A DNA stretch of 64,000 nt from Roseiarcus sp963816065 (lineage in GTDB: Bacteria > Pseudomonadota > Alphaproteobacteria > Rhizobiales > Beijerinckiaceae): positions 1 through 64,000 of the forward strand of contig CAWFJG010000001.1 of assembly GCA_963816065.1 (NCBI GenBank), written 5' to 3'. A program made the translations under genes and the position numbers. Below, one piece after another: positions 8,800-19,681 of the stretch (the first letter of the stretch is position 1; each line of letters opens with the position of its first letter). Below the pieces are notes generated by a model. That model did not search any database and was not told the DNA's origin. It was given only the letters and a program-made list of their open reading frames with translations.

Positions 8800-8919
8800 C
8801 AGCAGATCGAACTGTCCATCGCCAACGAAGCCGTCGAGCTGCTCAAGCTCGCCACCGGCCAGAAGGCTCATGCGGTGATCAAGGCGTCCGACGTGATGGT
8901 CGGCATCGAACACCCGTGA
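8800..8919 (+). pseudogene. Molbindin/ModE C-terminal domain fragment
   Basis: About 40 codons divergent from modA encode IELSIANEAVELLKLATG followed by KAHAVIKASDVMVG and a stop at 8917-8919. This resembles the second half of a Mop/TOBE molybdate-binding domain, as found in molbindins and the C-terminus of ModE, where the pattern A-V-TN-S-v-L-L--G--a-A-IKAS-V is typical. No N-terminal helix-turn-helix or first half of the domain is found upstream, where modA begins. It is likely the remnant of a molybdate-responsive regulator or storage protein. Confidence 0.5.
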
Positions 8920-9273
8920 GGGACACTCCCCCCGGAGCCGACCCGAAGGGGGGCGCGGATCACGGCCGCTCGCCGTCTGGTGACGCGGATAGATCCTCGG
9001 GCGCCCGGTCCTCGTCCATTTCGACAGGAATACCGGGGTTGGACGCCGCGATTTGTCAGCCGGCCACTGACTCCGTGTAGGCGAGGTCGGGCTCTGACGA
9101 GAGAAGCGCTTGGATGGGTCCCGCCACGATCAACAATTGCCGCTAGGCGAAAATAGGTAAGGCGATTTTCAAATGTGGCAAAAATGCTACAGCAATTCGG
9201 CACTCGTTATGCTTAGAGGGATATATCGTGTCGGGCCGCGTTTCCGACCAAGAATTTCATGGCGGGCTGACCA
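8920..9273. other. Intergenic region before the porin
   Basis: I see no gene here. A GC-rich stretch at 8930-8960 (CCCCCC ... GGGGGG) could form a hairpin after the molbindin fragment. The last 100 bp become AT-rich and presumably hold the porin promoter. Confidence 0.4.
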
Positions 9274-10828
9274 ATGAATCCGGCGACGTGTCTCCTATTG
9301 ACTTGTACAGCGATGGTTGCGGTTACGGCATCGGCGCGCGCCGCCGATCTTCCATCCGCCCAGCCGGTTCCGGCGGGTTCACCCGTTGTCGCGGCCTGCT
9401 CGACGGTGCAGGATTACGTCGTCAACGATTGCCCCCTGACCTGGCGCGGCATAACCTTGTACGGCGCTATCGACGTCGGCGTGGGTTGGGTTAGCCATGG
9501 CATGCCGGTAAACGGCTACAACTATGAAGGCGAATCGCTCGTCAACCGGAACGGCAACCACTCTCAATTCCTCGTCGCGCCGAACAACCTGTCGCAGACG
9601 GGTCTGGGTCTCAAGGGGAATGAACCGATTTTGCCCGGTTTGTCCGTTGTATTCAACGCCTCGACCGGCATCAATCCGACCGGCGATATCGCCAACCTCG
9701 CAGCCACCAACATCATCAACAACGGCCTTCCGAGGAGCCAATATTCTTTCGCCGGCGATGGCGCGCGTGCAGGTCAGATCTTCAACGACGAACTCTTTGG
9801 TGGACTATCGTCGGTGAATTTCGGCACGCTGACCTTCGGTCGCCAGCGCTCCCTCGGCACCGATACAATGCTGGCTTACGATCCGGCCGTCGGCGCCTAT
9901 TCCTTTTCGTTCATTGGCTATAATGGCCTGATGGCGGGAGGCGGCGACACCCAGGACACCCGTTGGGACTACTCCCTGAAATATCGTATCGCTTACGGCC
10001 CGGTCCATCTCGGCGCGATGTACAAATTCGCCAGCGGCGAGGGCGGCTGCTTCTCCGACTCCGTCCACTGGACGGCCTTCAGCTGTAGGCCGCAAGACCC
10101 GCACAATACCGCCTATGGATTGGATTTGGGAGGAGTTTACAACAACTTCGCGGGTGACGTCGTCATCCAGAACGTCAACCAAGCCATCAGCGTCCTCAAC
10201 CCTTTGTTGGGGCCTGAGAGTTCCGACGCAGCCCTATCAGTCGACCACCAACAGCATCAATACACTCCCCATCACCGGCCCCAATCTGATCGGAATGGGC
10301 AACACCGAATATGGCATCGTGACCGACAACACCGCCATTATGGTCGCCGGGAGATATACCTGGAAACAATTCAAGTTCTACGGCGGCTACGAACACATCC
10401 TGTATCATAATCCATCGAACCCGTTGGGTGTCGGCGCCACGGCCCAGGGCGGTTACAAATTGAGCGGCGTCGAAAATGACAACCTCGACTCTGCCAAGAT
10501 CGTGCAGGTTTTCTGGACAGGACTACGGTATTCTCTCAACGAGAAAACGGACATCGTTCTCTCCTACTATCATGAGCTACAGAATAACTTCCGCGTTCCC
10601 TCGACTTGCTCGTACGCCGCTGGGTACCGTAGCGCCTGCTCGGGCACGCTCGACGAGGTTTCGGGCTTCGTCGACTATCACATCTTTAAAAAATTCGACG
10701 TTTATGCCGGCATTGCGTATTCCGTCGTCACCGGCGGACTCGCCATCGCCATTCCTCACGGCCCCGGCGTCCCCTACTACTATAACAACAACATTGCTCC
10801 GACGGCCGGCGCCCGTTACACCTTTTGA
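9274..10828 (+). CDS. Outer-membrane general porin (Gram-negative porin family), one frameshift
   Basis: The N-terminus is a signal peptide (TCLLLTCTAMVAVTASARA) before ADLPSAQPVP. The mature part alternates short beta strands and loops: ITLYGAIDVGVGW, NLSQTGLGLKG, SSVNFGTLTFGRQRS, WDYSLKYRIAYGPVHLGAMYKF, ending in the outer-membrane C-terminal signature TAGARYTF with terminal Phe. The reading frame shifts at 10216-10220 (GAGAG): removing one base joins LNPLLGPE to VPTQPYQSTTNSI. The combined length, about 517 aa, is long for a porin of this type (350-450). It probably forms a diffusion channel for small solutes. Confidence 0.82.
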
Positions 10829-10914
10829 TCTTTTCCACGGGTGGAGCGGCTGCGCGTAAAGGAAGCGGCAGGGCATGGCTCCCGATAGGGCGTCCGCCAA
10901 CCAGTCCGGCCCGG

Positions 10915-13900
10915 TCAGCGCATCGGCGAACGCCCCGAAGGCGAGGTCGGTACGGCCGCCGCCTCGCCGGATACGGCCCTGCTTCCAGTGCCGTCGACGG
11001 CGCCCAGAATCTTGCGCAGGATGCCCGGGGCGATCGCCGACAGCGGGTTGACCGTCAGCTTCGGGTTGCTCAACGGCCCCTGGGCCCGGTACGAGATGGC
11101 GAACAGACCCTCGTTCTTCCCGCCGCCGAGCAGGACGCCGACCAGCGGAATCTTGCCGAGGAGGTTATTGACCACATAGGCCGGAATGAACGTGCCGGAA
11201 ACGTCGATCGCGTTGTGGGCGAAATCCACGGTTCCCTCGGTCGTTAGGCCCATGTTCAGATTGTAGATCACGGCGTCCTTGATATCGAGCGCCCCGGGCG
11301 AGTGGACGAATGCGATCTTGGCCTTCTCGAACTGCGCCAGTTGCGCGTCGACGGGGCGACCTGGCGCCGGCGCCGGGGCGGCTGCGACAAGCTGCCGGAA
11401 CGCCGGTTCGTCGCGCAGGGCGAAATTGATGACGGTCGCTTCGCCAGAGCTTGTCTCACCTCCGGTGTGCAAGGTGAGATCGAGATTACCCCCCTCCAGG
11501 CGCGTATAGAGATCAGTGAATTTGGCCAGCGCCCCGGCGTCGCTCGCCGTCAGGCGCAGGAGTCCGTCGGAGCCGCGGGCCGCCGCCAGGGTTCCCTGTC
11601 CGAGGCGCCCCTTAAGGTAAGCCAACCGGTCGTCGCCGTCCCGCCGCGACAGGTTGAGTTCGAGACCGCTGATCGACTGCCTGTTGGCGCCGTTTACCGA
11701 GCCGATCTTCATGTCAAGGTCGAAGTCCTTGCCGGGCGCCCGCGACGCCGCGCGCTCCTCGGTGGCCGCCTTGATCACAGGCCGCGCGTCAAGCGTCGAT
11801 CCGTGAACGGTCGCCTTGACGTCGGTCGCCGTGTTGACCACCTCGGCCTGGACGCTGTCGCCCGGCGAGAGTCGCGCCTGCGTGATCCGGGCGGATTGGA
11901 TCGCCCCGTCCCCCGCGACCTCCGCCGAGCCGCGCACAGAGACGGTGCCGAAGTCGATGGCGAGATTGCTGACCGACGCGCCCTCGGGCGACGGCTTGAT
12001 TTGAAAGGTCGCCTTGCCCGGCTTGCCGGCGGGTTTCATGACGCCGGGGATCGGGTTGTCGACGCCCGCCGGCGTCAAATCGATCTCGACCTCGGCGTCG
12101 GCGCGCGAGAGCGGCGCCTTGAGCTTGATCGGCAGCGGCCCGGTCAGCCAGCCAAGATTGAGCCCGCGCTTGACGCGCGTGGCTTCAGCGAGTGTCGCGG
12201 TCAGCGTAGCCGAGCCGTCTTCGCCCGGCGCGCGGAGGGCGTCGATATGGGCGGCCGAGCCGAACATCTCCCCGTCCCCGTTCATCTCCAGGGTGTCGCG
12301 GTCCGCCACGAACGTCATGCTGCCCTGCTCGAGCTTCTCCGGACCGACGAATTTTTCGAGTGTCAGGTTCGACAACGAGCCCGAGGCGTGGAACTGGGAG
12401 TCCTCGGGCTTGGCGGTTTTGCCGAGCTTGAGATCGAGAGCGAGTTCACCCTCGGCCTGGCCCTTGACGGTGGCGGGATCAATCTGGACGCCGGCCTCCT
12501 TGCGCAAAGGCTCACGGTTGAGGAGGTCCGCGAGCGAGTCCGCGGTTCCGGTCAGGTGCGCCTTGGCATGGGCGTCGACGATCGGACGCGGCGACGTGTC
12601 GGGGATCTCGAACACGAGATTGTCGGCGAAGATCCGCCGGGTGGGCGACAAATCCATGATGGCGTGGTCGGCCGCGACCCTGAAAACATGGCCAGTGAAG
12701 GATCCGGTTCCGGAGGACGAGATCATCGGAGGCAAGCCCGGCAGGAGGTCGACGCCGACGCCATGGGTCGAGAATGTCCCCTGCACGCTGTCGGGCGCGA
12801 CGGCGCGCTTGTGGTCCATCGCGTCGAGATCGTCGGCCGACCAATTTGCGACCATCACGCCCTCGAGCTTGCCGCCGCGCATGTTGTGCGAGGCCCAGTC
12901 GCGTACATCCGGATTGATGAACTGCGGCCACAGCCGAACGGCGTCCTGCGTCACGCTCGGCCTCAGCTCGAGCCGCAATTTAAGCGATTCGCGCTGACCT
13001 TCCGGATCGACCTCGGCGGCGAGCATGCCGTCGAACGTCGGACCGTTGGCGGAAAGATTGTCGATGAAAAAGCGCGCCTCGCGCGGCAGGAATCTCATCT
13101 CGGCGACGATCGAATCCAGCTTGACCGGACTTTCGCCCTGCCGCTCCGGCCCGAAGCGCGCGTCCTTCGCTTCGAGCCTCGTGGTCCAGGCCCCGGACGC
13201 GTCGGCAGGCGGGGCGACCCAGCCGGAAGCGCTCAAGGACGTCTCTCCGGCGAGAACGGTCAGTCTGTCGAGGTTCAGCCTCTTTTGCGCGTCGTCCCAC
13301 GCCATGCCGCCGGACGCCTCGTCGATCAGGAACGGCTGGGCGTCCGGATTGTTGATCCGAACCGTCCCGGCGCCCAACGCGAAGCGGCCGGACAGCGACT
13401 GGATCGCGCCGTCCGGCGCGAGCTGCGAGTCGAGCCTGAAGGCGATCGGTCCTTCCGCGAACAGAGGCGGCGGCTTTTTGGCGAAGGTCTCGAGGTCGGC
13501 GAGGCTGATGTCGCGAGCTTCGAGCGCGAGCGTGGTCTGGCCGCCGACCCCGGCGCGCGCCATGATCGTCCACCGGCCTGCCGGCCCGGTGGCGGCGATT
13601 CGGGCTTGCCCTTCATCACCGGCGCGATTGAAGTCGAGGTTGAAGTCCCGATAGACCACCGAGCGCCCCAGCGGTTCGTTGTCGATCTCGAAGCGCGCGT
13701 TGGCGAGGGTCAGCCGGTCCAGCGCGTGACTCGCCCCGGCCATCGCATCCGCGCCGGCCCGGATCAGGGCGGCGACGTTCAGGCTCTCGAGGCCCGAAAT
13801 CCTTGCTCGGCAAGGCGATCGGGGCGGCCGAATCGCTTCCCGCGGCGGCAATCGACAGCGATCCGTCGGACGCCACCCGGAGCCGCAGACCGAGCTCGTC

Positions 13901-14398
13901 GAGTTCGACCCGGCGCACCTCGACGTCGCCGATCAAGGCGGAGAACGGAGCGAGGCCGATCTTGCCGCGTGGGGCCGAAAGCATCACGCGACCCTCGCGG
14001 TCCAGAAGCCTCAGGTTGCGGAAGCCCAGTCCGACGCCCCAGGAATCGTGCATGACGTAGGTCGGACCGAGCTCGACCGCATAGGCGCCCCCGAGCCGTT
14101 CCTGCAGACCCGAGGCGACCCGGTCGTGCAGCCAGGCGAGATAGATCGGGCCGCTGGACAGCCGGAACGCCAGGAGCGCGACGGCCGCGAGCGCGACAAG
14201 CCCCATGGCCTCGCCCACGTGGATGCAGACGTGGCGAACGCGACGCGCGCGGCCGGCGCCGCGATTGCGGGCGGGTAGGCGCGCGCCCTCTGTGGCGTCT
14301 ACCATGCGCTGCATGGCGGCCTTCGCGCGCGCGCGGTTTCCGACCCCGAACCAACTCACCAAACGACGACGACCTCTCCTGCCGGCGCGGCCGGCCAT
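10915..14398 (-). CDS. AsmA/YhdP-like large envelope protein, one frameshift
   Basis: The corrected protein is about 1160 aa. The N-terminal frame (13800-14398) holds an Arg-rich start, one membrane anchor (AMGLVALAAVALLAFRL) and a domain with long beta segments. After a frameshift at about 13795-13800 the second frame continues for 978 aa of repetitive AsmA-like structure and ends in the conserved module FALRDEPAFRQLV, FVHSPGALDIKDAVIYNLNMGLTTEGTVDF, GTFIPAYVVNNLLGKIPLVG. This is the AsmA-like C-terminal domain of YhdP-type proteins, which are linked to phospholipid traffic and outer-membrane integrity. It is divergent from the peroxiredoxin gene. The exact start among several Met codons is uncertain. 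Confidence 0.8.
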
Positions 14399-14550
14399 TA
14401 GCTATCGACCCAGAGTCGACGGCGACCAATCGGCCGTCCCCAGGCAGGCGCCGACGCACGCTTGAAACGCGCCGGCCCGCGGGTCAACCTGATGGGCGCA
14501 ACGGACGCGCCGTTGGCATTGAATCGACAATGAGACAAATCGAGGGCGAC

Positions 14551-15021
14551 ATGGCAAAAGAACTCGAAGAGGGCGATCCCGCCCCGGACTTCACGCTGCC
14601 AACCGACGGCGGCGGGGAGGCGCGGCTCGCGGACTTCCGGGGCAGGCCCCTCGTCCTTTACTTCTACCCCAAGGACGACACCTCCGGCTGCACTGCCGAG
14701 GCCATCGCGTTCAGCGGGCTCAAGCCCGAATTCGAGGCGGCCGGCGCCACCGTCATCGGCGTCTCGCCCGACAGCGCCGAAAGCCACGACAAGTTCAAAA
14801 TCAAGCACAAGCTCGCTGTCGCGCTCGGCGCCGACCCCGGTCGCACGGTTATCGACGCCTACGGCGTCTGGAAGGAAAAGAGCATGTACGGGCGCAAGTA
14901 TTTCGGCGTCGAGCGCACGACCTTCCTGATCGGCCCGGACGGCCGAATTGCCAAGATCTGGCGCAAGGTCAAGGTGCCGAAGCATGCCGAGACGGTGTTG
15001 GCGGCGGTGAAGGCGCTGTAG
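14551..15021 (+). CDS. bcp: Peroxiredoxin of the BCP/PrxQ family, apparently one-cysteine type
   Basis: The start at 14551 is preferred because GAGGG lies just upstream; an in-frame ATG exists at 14530. The 156-aa product has the thioredoxin-fold core LADFRGRPLVLYFYPKDDTSGCTAEA with peroxidatic Cys47, and the BCP features GVSPDS, YGVWKEK and ERTTFLIGPDG. The resolving cysteine that BCP proteins often have five residues later is replaced by Ile52, and the protein contains no other Cys. It therefore probably works as a 1-Cys enzyme reduced by an external thiol, detoxifying hydroperoxides in the cytoplasm. Confidence 0.9.
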   Translation: MAKELEEGDPAPDFTLPTDGGGEARLADFRGRPLVLYFYPKDDTSGCTAEAIAFSGLKPEFEAAGATVIGVSPDSAESHDKFKIKHKLAVALGADPGRTVIDAYGVWKEKSMYGRKYFGVERTTFLIGPDGRIAKIWRKVKVPKHAETVLAAVKAL

Positions 15022-15071
15022 CCGGCTCGAGCCGGCCGGAATGGAGCACGTGTCGGCTCCGCCGCGTACCT

Positions 15072-16494
15072 TTGGGCGATCTTAACCCTAATGATCGCCT
15101 ATGGCGTCAAGGTCGCCTGATTTCGCTTCAGGCGACGGAGCGCCGATTGATGACGTTGCCGGGTGGCGGTCGCGGGCTCGGCTTGCCGACCACGCATTAC
15201 TTCGTATCGGTTTCGCGCGGCGACGCCATTCGCACCGCCACGCTGACGCCCGTCACGTTCTGGGCGGCTGTCGCCCTTCTGCCCGCTTCGCTTGGCTTCG
15301 GCCTCGCCGGCGTGTTTGAACTTGCGTCCGTTGACCGTTTCCCGGGCGTCGCCGTCTCGTCTCTCGCCGAGATCGGTCCCAGCCCACGGACAGAGGAGAC
15401 CGACGCGCGAGTGGCCGCGGACGCTGACGCGCTTGAAGCGCGCCTGAGGGGCGTTATTGACCGCGAGATCCGCCTGGAAAAGCGAGCCGCCGTTGTTGGC
15501 GCGCTCGCGCAGGAAGCGGCGCGCGGCGCGCCGAAGCGATCGGCCGTCCGGTCCGCGCCCGACGCGGTCGGGGCCATTGAGACCCTTGCGCCGAAGATCG
15601 TCCGCTCGAAGGGCCCGATGGACGCGCTGGAAGACGGCGCGGCGCGCGCATACGCCCCCTCTGCGCCCGCGCCTCCGTCCGGGCCCGCTGAGCCCCGTCC
15701 ACCCGGCAATACGCTCGGGCGCCGGGAGCCCGCCTCGGCCCCGCCATTCGGGACCCTGGCGACGAACCCCAATCTCGATCCGTCCACCCGCCTCGCCTTC
15801 GTCGATCGCTCCCTTGACCGGATCGAGAGCGGCCAGCTGACGGCGCTGGCCGCCGTCGACCACATCGCGACCGAAGGCGCGAACCGCGATCGGGCGATCC
15901 TCGCCGACGCCGGGCTCGACGCCGCAAAGCTCGCGGCGCGCCATCAGACGCCCAATGCCGGCGGCCCGTTCGTCCCGGTCGACGTCAGCCCCGCCGCGTC
16001 CGGCTTCGATCGCGCCCTCGCCCGAGCCGCCCACGATGTTGCGTTCGCCGCAAAGCTCCGGGCGCTGATGGCCTATGTGCCGCTCGGCCAACCGCTCGAG
16101 GGCGAGACGCGCGTCGCCTCTCCGTTCGGCTACCGGATCGATCCCTTCATCGGCAGGCCTGCCCTTCATATGGGCGTCGATCTCGTCCAACCCTACGGCG
16201 CCGAGATCCGAGCGACCGGCGCTGGGCGGATCGTGCAGACGGGGCTCATCCCCGGCTATGGCCTGATGGTCGAGATCGACCACGGCGACGGTTTGTCGAG
16301 CCGATACGCTCATCTGTCGAAGATTCTAGGTCGGCGAAGGCGATGCGGTCGAGCCGGGCGCGGTCGTCGGAAAGCTCGGCTCGACCGGCCGCGCCACGGG
16401 CCCTCATCTCCACTATGAGGTGAGGATCGACGGAGAACCGGTTGACCCGGAACGCTTTCTTCAGGCCGGCAAGCGGATGGCGGCAGCGCCTTAG
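15072..16494 (+). CDS. M23-family peptidoglycan endopeptidase (LytM domain), one frameshift near the 3' end
   Basis: An N-terminal membrane anchor (PVTFWAAVALLPASLGFGLAGVF) is followed by a coiled-coil/Pro-rich linker and a C-terminal M23 domain: VASPFGYRIDPFIGRPALHMGVDLVQPYG (zinc ligands His and Asp) and SSRYAHLSKIL. The reading frame then breaks. Deleting one G at 16329-16330 restores VGEGDAVEPG, GKLGSTGRATGPHLHYEVRIDG with the catalytic HxH, and a stop at 16492-16494. The corrected protein is about 473 aa. It should cleave peptide cross-links in the periplasm or activate amidases. Confidence 0.87.
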
Positions 16495-17170
16495 CGCGGT
16501 TTGCTCCGGGCTGTCATCGGCGGCCCAGCACCCGTCGGGCGCCCGAAAGCCCTATGACGCGGCGCGAGACGGGCCGCGCCGGCCAGGTCATCGACCCGAC
16601 CCACCTGTGGGCTACCTCCGGCGCGAGATAATTTGGATTTCCTCAGGTCTCCGCAGGCCTGCATCGGGGCCCCGCGATTCCCGGGTTTTGCCCGGTTGGA
16701 TTGGTTTGGAATTCCTTGGATTCTCTCGCCAGAAATTAGCATTTTCAATGGGTTACAAGCGACCCGGGGCCAATTTAATTTTTGGGAGGCCCTTTCCTTC
16801 GGAAGGCGGCGCAAAGGCCGGCCGTTGTCGATTCGCAGGTCGGCCACGCCAAGCTGCTCGTCGGGCGGAAGTGGCCAGGCAAGTCGAGGACCATGACAGT
16901 CGGCATCGCAAGGGTCCGATCGGGCATTGCGGCCAAACTAACGCAGTCTTCTCTTTTTTGCAAGGAAATATCGATTTGGCTCGCTTTTCAGAAAATTTCG
17001 GCGCCCGCAGTCGCTGCGGACCCGGTCCCTAACGCCATAGCCGCGCTCCCCAGGTCGCCGGCCTTTTGATCAGCCCGGATGTGCAGCGACGAGCCGCGCC
17101 GCAACGCAGCGCAATGCTCCGGCGGGCTCGAGGTTTCCCGCGGCGGCCCGCGGGGATACACACTGTCCGC
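16495..17170. other. Intergenic region without recognisable gene
   Basis: This 676-bp stretch lies between the M23 peptidase and the antiporter. I find no protein of recognisable family in any frame. Base composition drops towards AT between about 16,620 and 17,000 (ATAATTTGGATTT, CAATTTAATTTTTGGG, TCTTCTCTTTTTTGC), unlike flanking coding DNA. Confidence 0.5.
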
Positions 17171-18450
17171 ATGGACGTCCTGCTATTCCGCGCCCTCGGC
17201 CTCCTCGGACTCGCCATTCTCGTCGCGCTCGCCGCGCGGCGGCTGAGGTTGCCCTATACCGTCGGCCTCGTCCTTGCGGGCGCGTCGCTCGCCTTTTTTC
17301 GCGTCGACGCCGGCCTCACGCTGACACACGACCTCATCTTCGACGTGGTCCTGCCGCCGCTGCTGTTCGAAGCGGCGCTGAACATCCGCTGGCTCGATCT
17401 CAGGCGCGACCTCGTCCCGGTTCTTGGCCTCGCATCGGTCGGGGTGCTGCTCTGCGCCTCGGTCGTGGCCGCGGCGCTGATCTATGTCCTCGGCTGGCGG
17501 GTCGAGCCGGCGCTGGCGTTCGGGGCGCTGATCGCCGCCACCGACCCGATCGCGGTGATCGCGCTTTTGCGCGAGACCGGCGTCACCGGGCGGTTGAGGC
17601 TCATCATCGAAGCCGAAAGCCTCGTCAACGACGGCGTGGCGGCTGTCCTCTTCACCCTGGTCCTCGCCTGGGCCGCCCACTTTCCGGCACGCGCGGGCAG
17701 CCCCTTGGCGTTGTCGAGGCGCTGATCAAGATCGCCGGAGGCGGCGTCGCGGTCGGGCTCGTCAGCGGCCTCGCGGCCGTGGCGGTCGCGGGCACGTCGG
17801 ACGACTACCTGGTCGAAACGGCCGTAACCGCGGTCGCCGCCTTCGGTTCGCTCCTGGTCGCCGAGCGGATCGGCGCCTCCGGGGTTCTTGCGACCGTGAC
17901 GGCCGGGATCGTCATGGGCAATCTCGGCGTGCTGACGGGTCGAAGACGGGATTCGGCCTGGCGCTGACCGCCCACGGGCGAACGTTCGTGCTCCAGTTCT
18001 GGGAGTTCGCCGCGTTCCTCGCCAATTCTCTGGTGTTCCTCTTGATTGGATCAGCGATGGCGACGATCGACTTTTCGCGCGAAGGCTGGCGCGCCCTCGG
18101 CCTCGCCGTGGTCTTCGCCCTCGCCGGCCGGGCGGTTGCCGTCTACCCCGTGGGCCTCGCGCTCGCCCCCACACGCTGGGCCATCCCGCTCAATGAGCAG
18201 CACCTCTTGTGGTGGGGGGGCTTGCGCGGCGCGCTGGCGCTGGCGCTGGCGCTCGCCCTCCCCACGACCTCCCTCAGCGCGCCGATATCCTGATCGTCGC
18301 CTTCGCGGTGGTGGCGTTCTCGGTGCTCGTCCAGGGCCTGACGGCGCCGTTTGCGCTGCAAGTGGCTCGGCCTCGCGCCGGCGAAGGCCGACGGCGCGGC
18401 AGCGCGGGTCTCGGCGAATCGCCGAGCGCGCGCCAGGCGCGGCTGCAGAA
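17171..18450 (+). CDS. CPA1-family (NhaP-type) Na+/H+ antiporter, multiply frameshifted
   Basis: The start at 17171 gives MDVLLFRALGLLGLAILVAL. The conserved antiporter motifs appear in order across several frames: VVLPPLLFEAALNIRW, FGALIAATDPIAVIALLRETG and ESLVNDGVAAVLFTL in frame one; VAVGLVSGLAA, LVAERIGASGVLATVTAGIVMGNLG in the second; FWEFAAFLANSLVFLLIGSAM and LRGALALALALALP in the third; RADILIVAFAVVAFSVLVQGLTAPFALQ in the fourth; then WLGLAPAKA. Breaks are at 17707 (G missing), 17937-17940 (G missing), about 18275 and about 18357. The end is uncertain and the gene converges on pfp. It would exchange cytoplasmic Na+ for H+ at the inner membrane. Confidence 0.8.
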
Positions 18451-18453
18451 CGC

Positions 18454-19681
18454 TCAGGTCGCGTCGCCCTGGAGCACGCCGGCCTTCGCGACCTTGGCGG
18501 CGCGCAGCCGCGCGACCTCCGGCATGTCGCGGCCGAGCAGCGGCCGCAGGTAGTCGAGGAAGGCCGGGGTCACGTCGTTGGCCTCTGCGTTGATGAAGTG
18601 GTCCTCCATCACCCGCGTCTTGCCCGCGACCGTCTCGAGCGGGATCAGGGGATAATCGACCGCGTAGTCGCCGACGCGGTGGATCGCGACCGAGCCGTGT
18701 CTGCGCCGCCCGACGGCGTATTGCACCGCCTTCTCGCCGACCTCGCGCGCCTCGCGCTGATCGACGTCGCAGACGCAGCCGACGAACGAGCGCTGCAGGT
18801 AGCCGAAGGTGTCGCCGCGCACGCGCTTGATGCCGAGCTTGTTCTTGACCTCCTCGCACAGGAGATCGGCGAGCGCGCCGGTGCCGGAAAGCTGCACGTT
18901 GCCGTGCGCGTCCTTCTCCGCCTTGCCGGCGAGCTTGGCGATGATCGGCTCGCCCTTCTCGTCGTGGATGCCTTCGGACGCCGCGATGATGCAGCGGCCG
19001 TGCTGCTCGAAGTCGCCTTCACGTCGGCGAGGAACTTGTCGACGACGAAGGTGCGCTCCGGCAGGTAGATCAGATGCGGGCCGTCGTCGGGATACTTGCG
19101 CGCCAGCGCCGAGGCCGCGGTGAGGAAGCCCGCGTGGCGGCCCATGACCACCGCGCAATAGACGCCGGTCAGCGCCGTGATTGTCGAGATTGGCGCCCAT
19201 GAAGGCCTGCGCGACGAAGCGCGCCGCCGACGGGATAGCCCGGCGTGTGGTCGAAGCCGACGAGATCGTTGTCGATCGTCTTCGGGATATGGATGGCGCG
19301 CAGCGCATGGCCGGCCTTCTCCGCCTCCTCGGCGACGATGCGCACGGTGTCGGAGGAATCGTTGCCGCCGATGTAGAAGAACGTGTCGATCTCGTGCGCC
19401 TGCAGGACCTTGAAGATCTCCTGGCAATATTTCAGGTCCGGCTTGTCGCGGGTCGAGCCGAGCGCCGCGGCGGGCGTCGCGGCGACCGCCTCGAGATTGG
19501 CGACGGTCTCCTGGCCGAGATCGACGAGGTCGTCGTTGACGATGCCGCGCACGCCGTGCAGCGCGCCGTAGACGTGAGAAATGCTGGAAAACCGGCGCGC
19601 CTCCAGCGCGACGCCGACCAGCGACTGGTTGATGACCGCGGTGGGCCCGCCGCCCTGCGCGACGAGAATCTTGTGCGACAT
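18454..19681 (-). CDS. pfp: Pyrophosphate-type 6-phosphofructokinase, three frameshifts
   Basis: The first frame reads KILVAQGGGPTAVINQSL, FFYIGGNDSSDTVRIV and HIPKTIDNDLVGFDHTPGYP. The PKTIDND motif (Lys where ATP enzymes have Gly) points to the PPi-dependent group. The frame shifts at about 19230 (into SAARFVAQAFMGANLDN), about 19180 (into GVYCAVVMGRHAGFLTAASALA and LIYLPERTF) and about 19015 (into CIIAASEGIHDEKGEPI, then GYLQRSFVGCVCDVDQREA, ending GVLQGDAT). The corrected protein is about 405 aa, normal for this group. It interconverts fructose 6-phosphate and fructose 1,6-bisphosphate; PPi-PFKs are common in methylotrophic proteobacteria. Confidence 0.85.

Noticed and set aside
11302..14055. 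A 917-residue open frame on the plus strand
   Set aside because: It is antisense to the AsmA-like gene, has an Arg/Gly/Ala-rich composition without motifs and is a high-GC shadow frame.
16442..17032. A 196-residue frame after the M23 peptidase
   Set aside because: Its first 50 bp are the out-of-frame end of the peptidase gene, and the rest matches no family and has non-coding composition.
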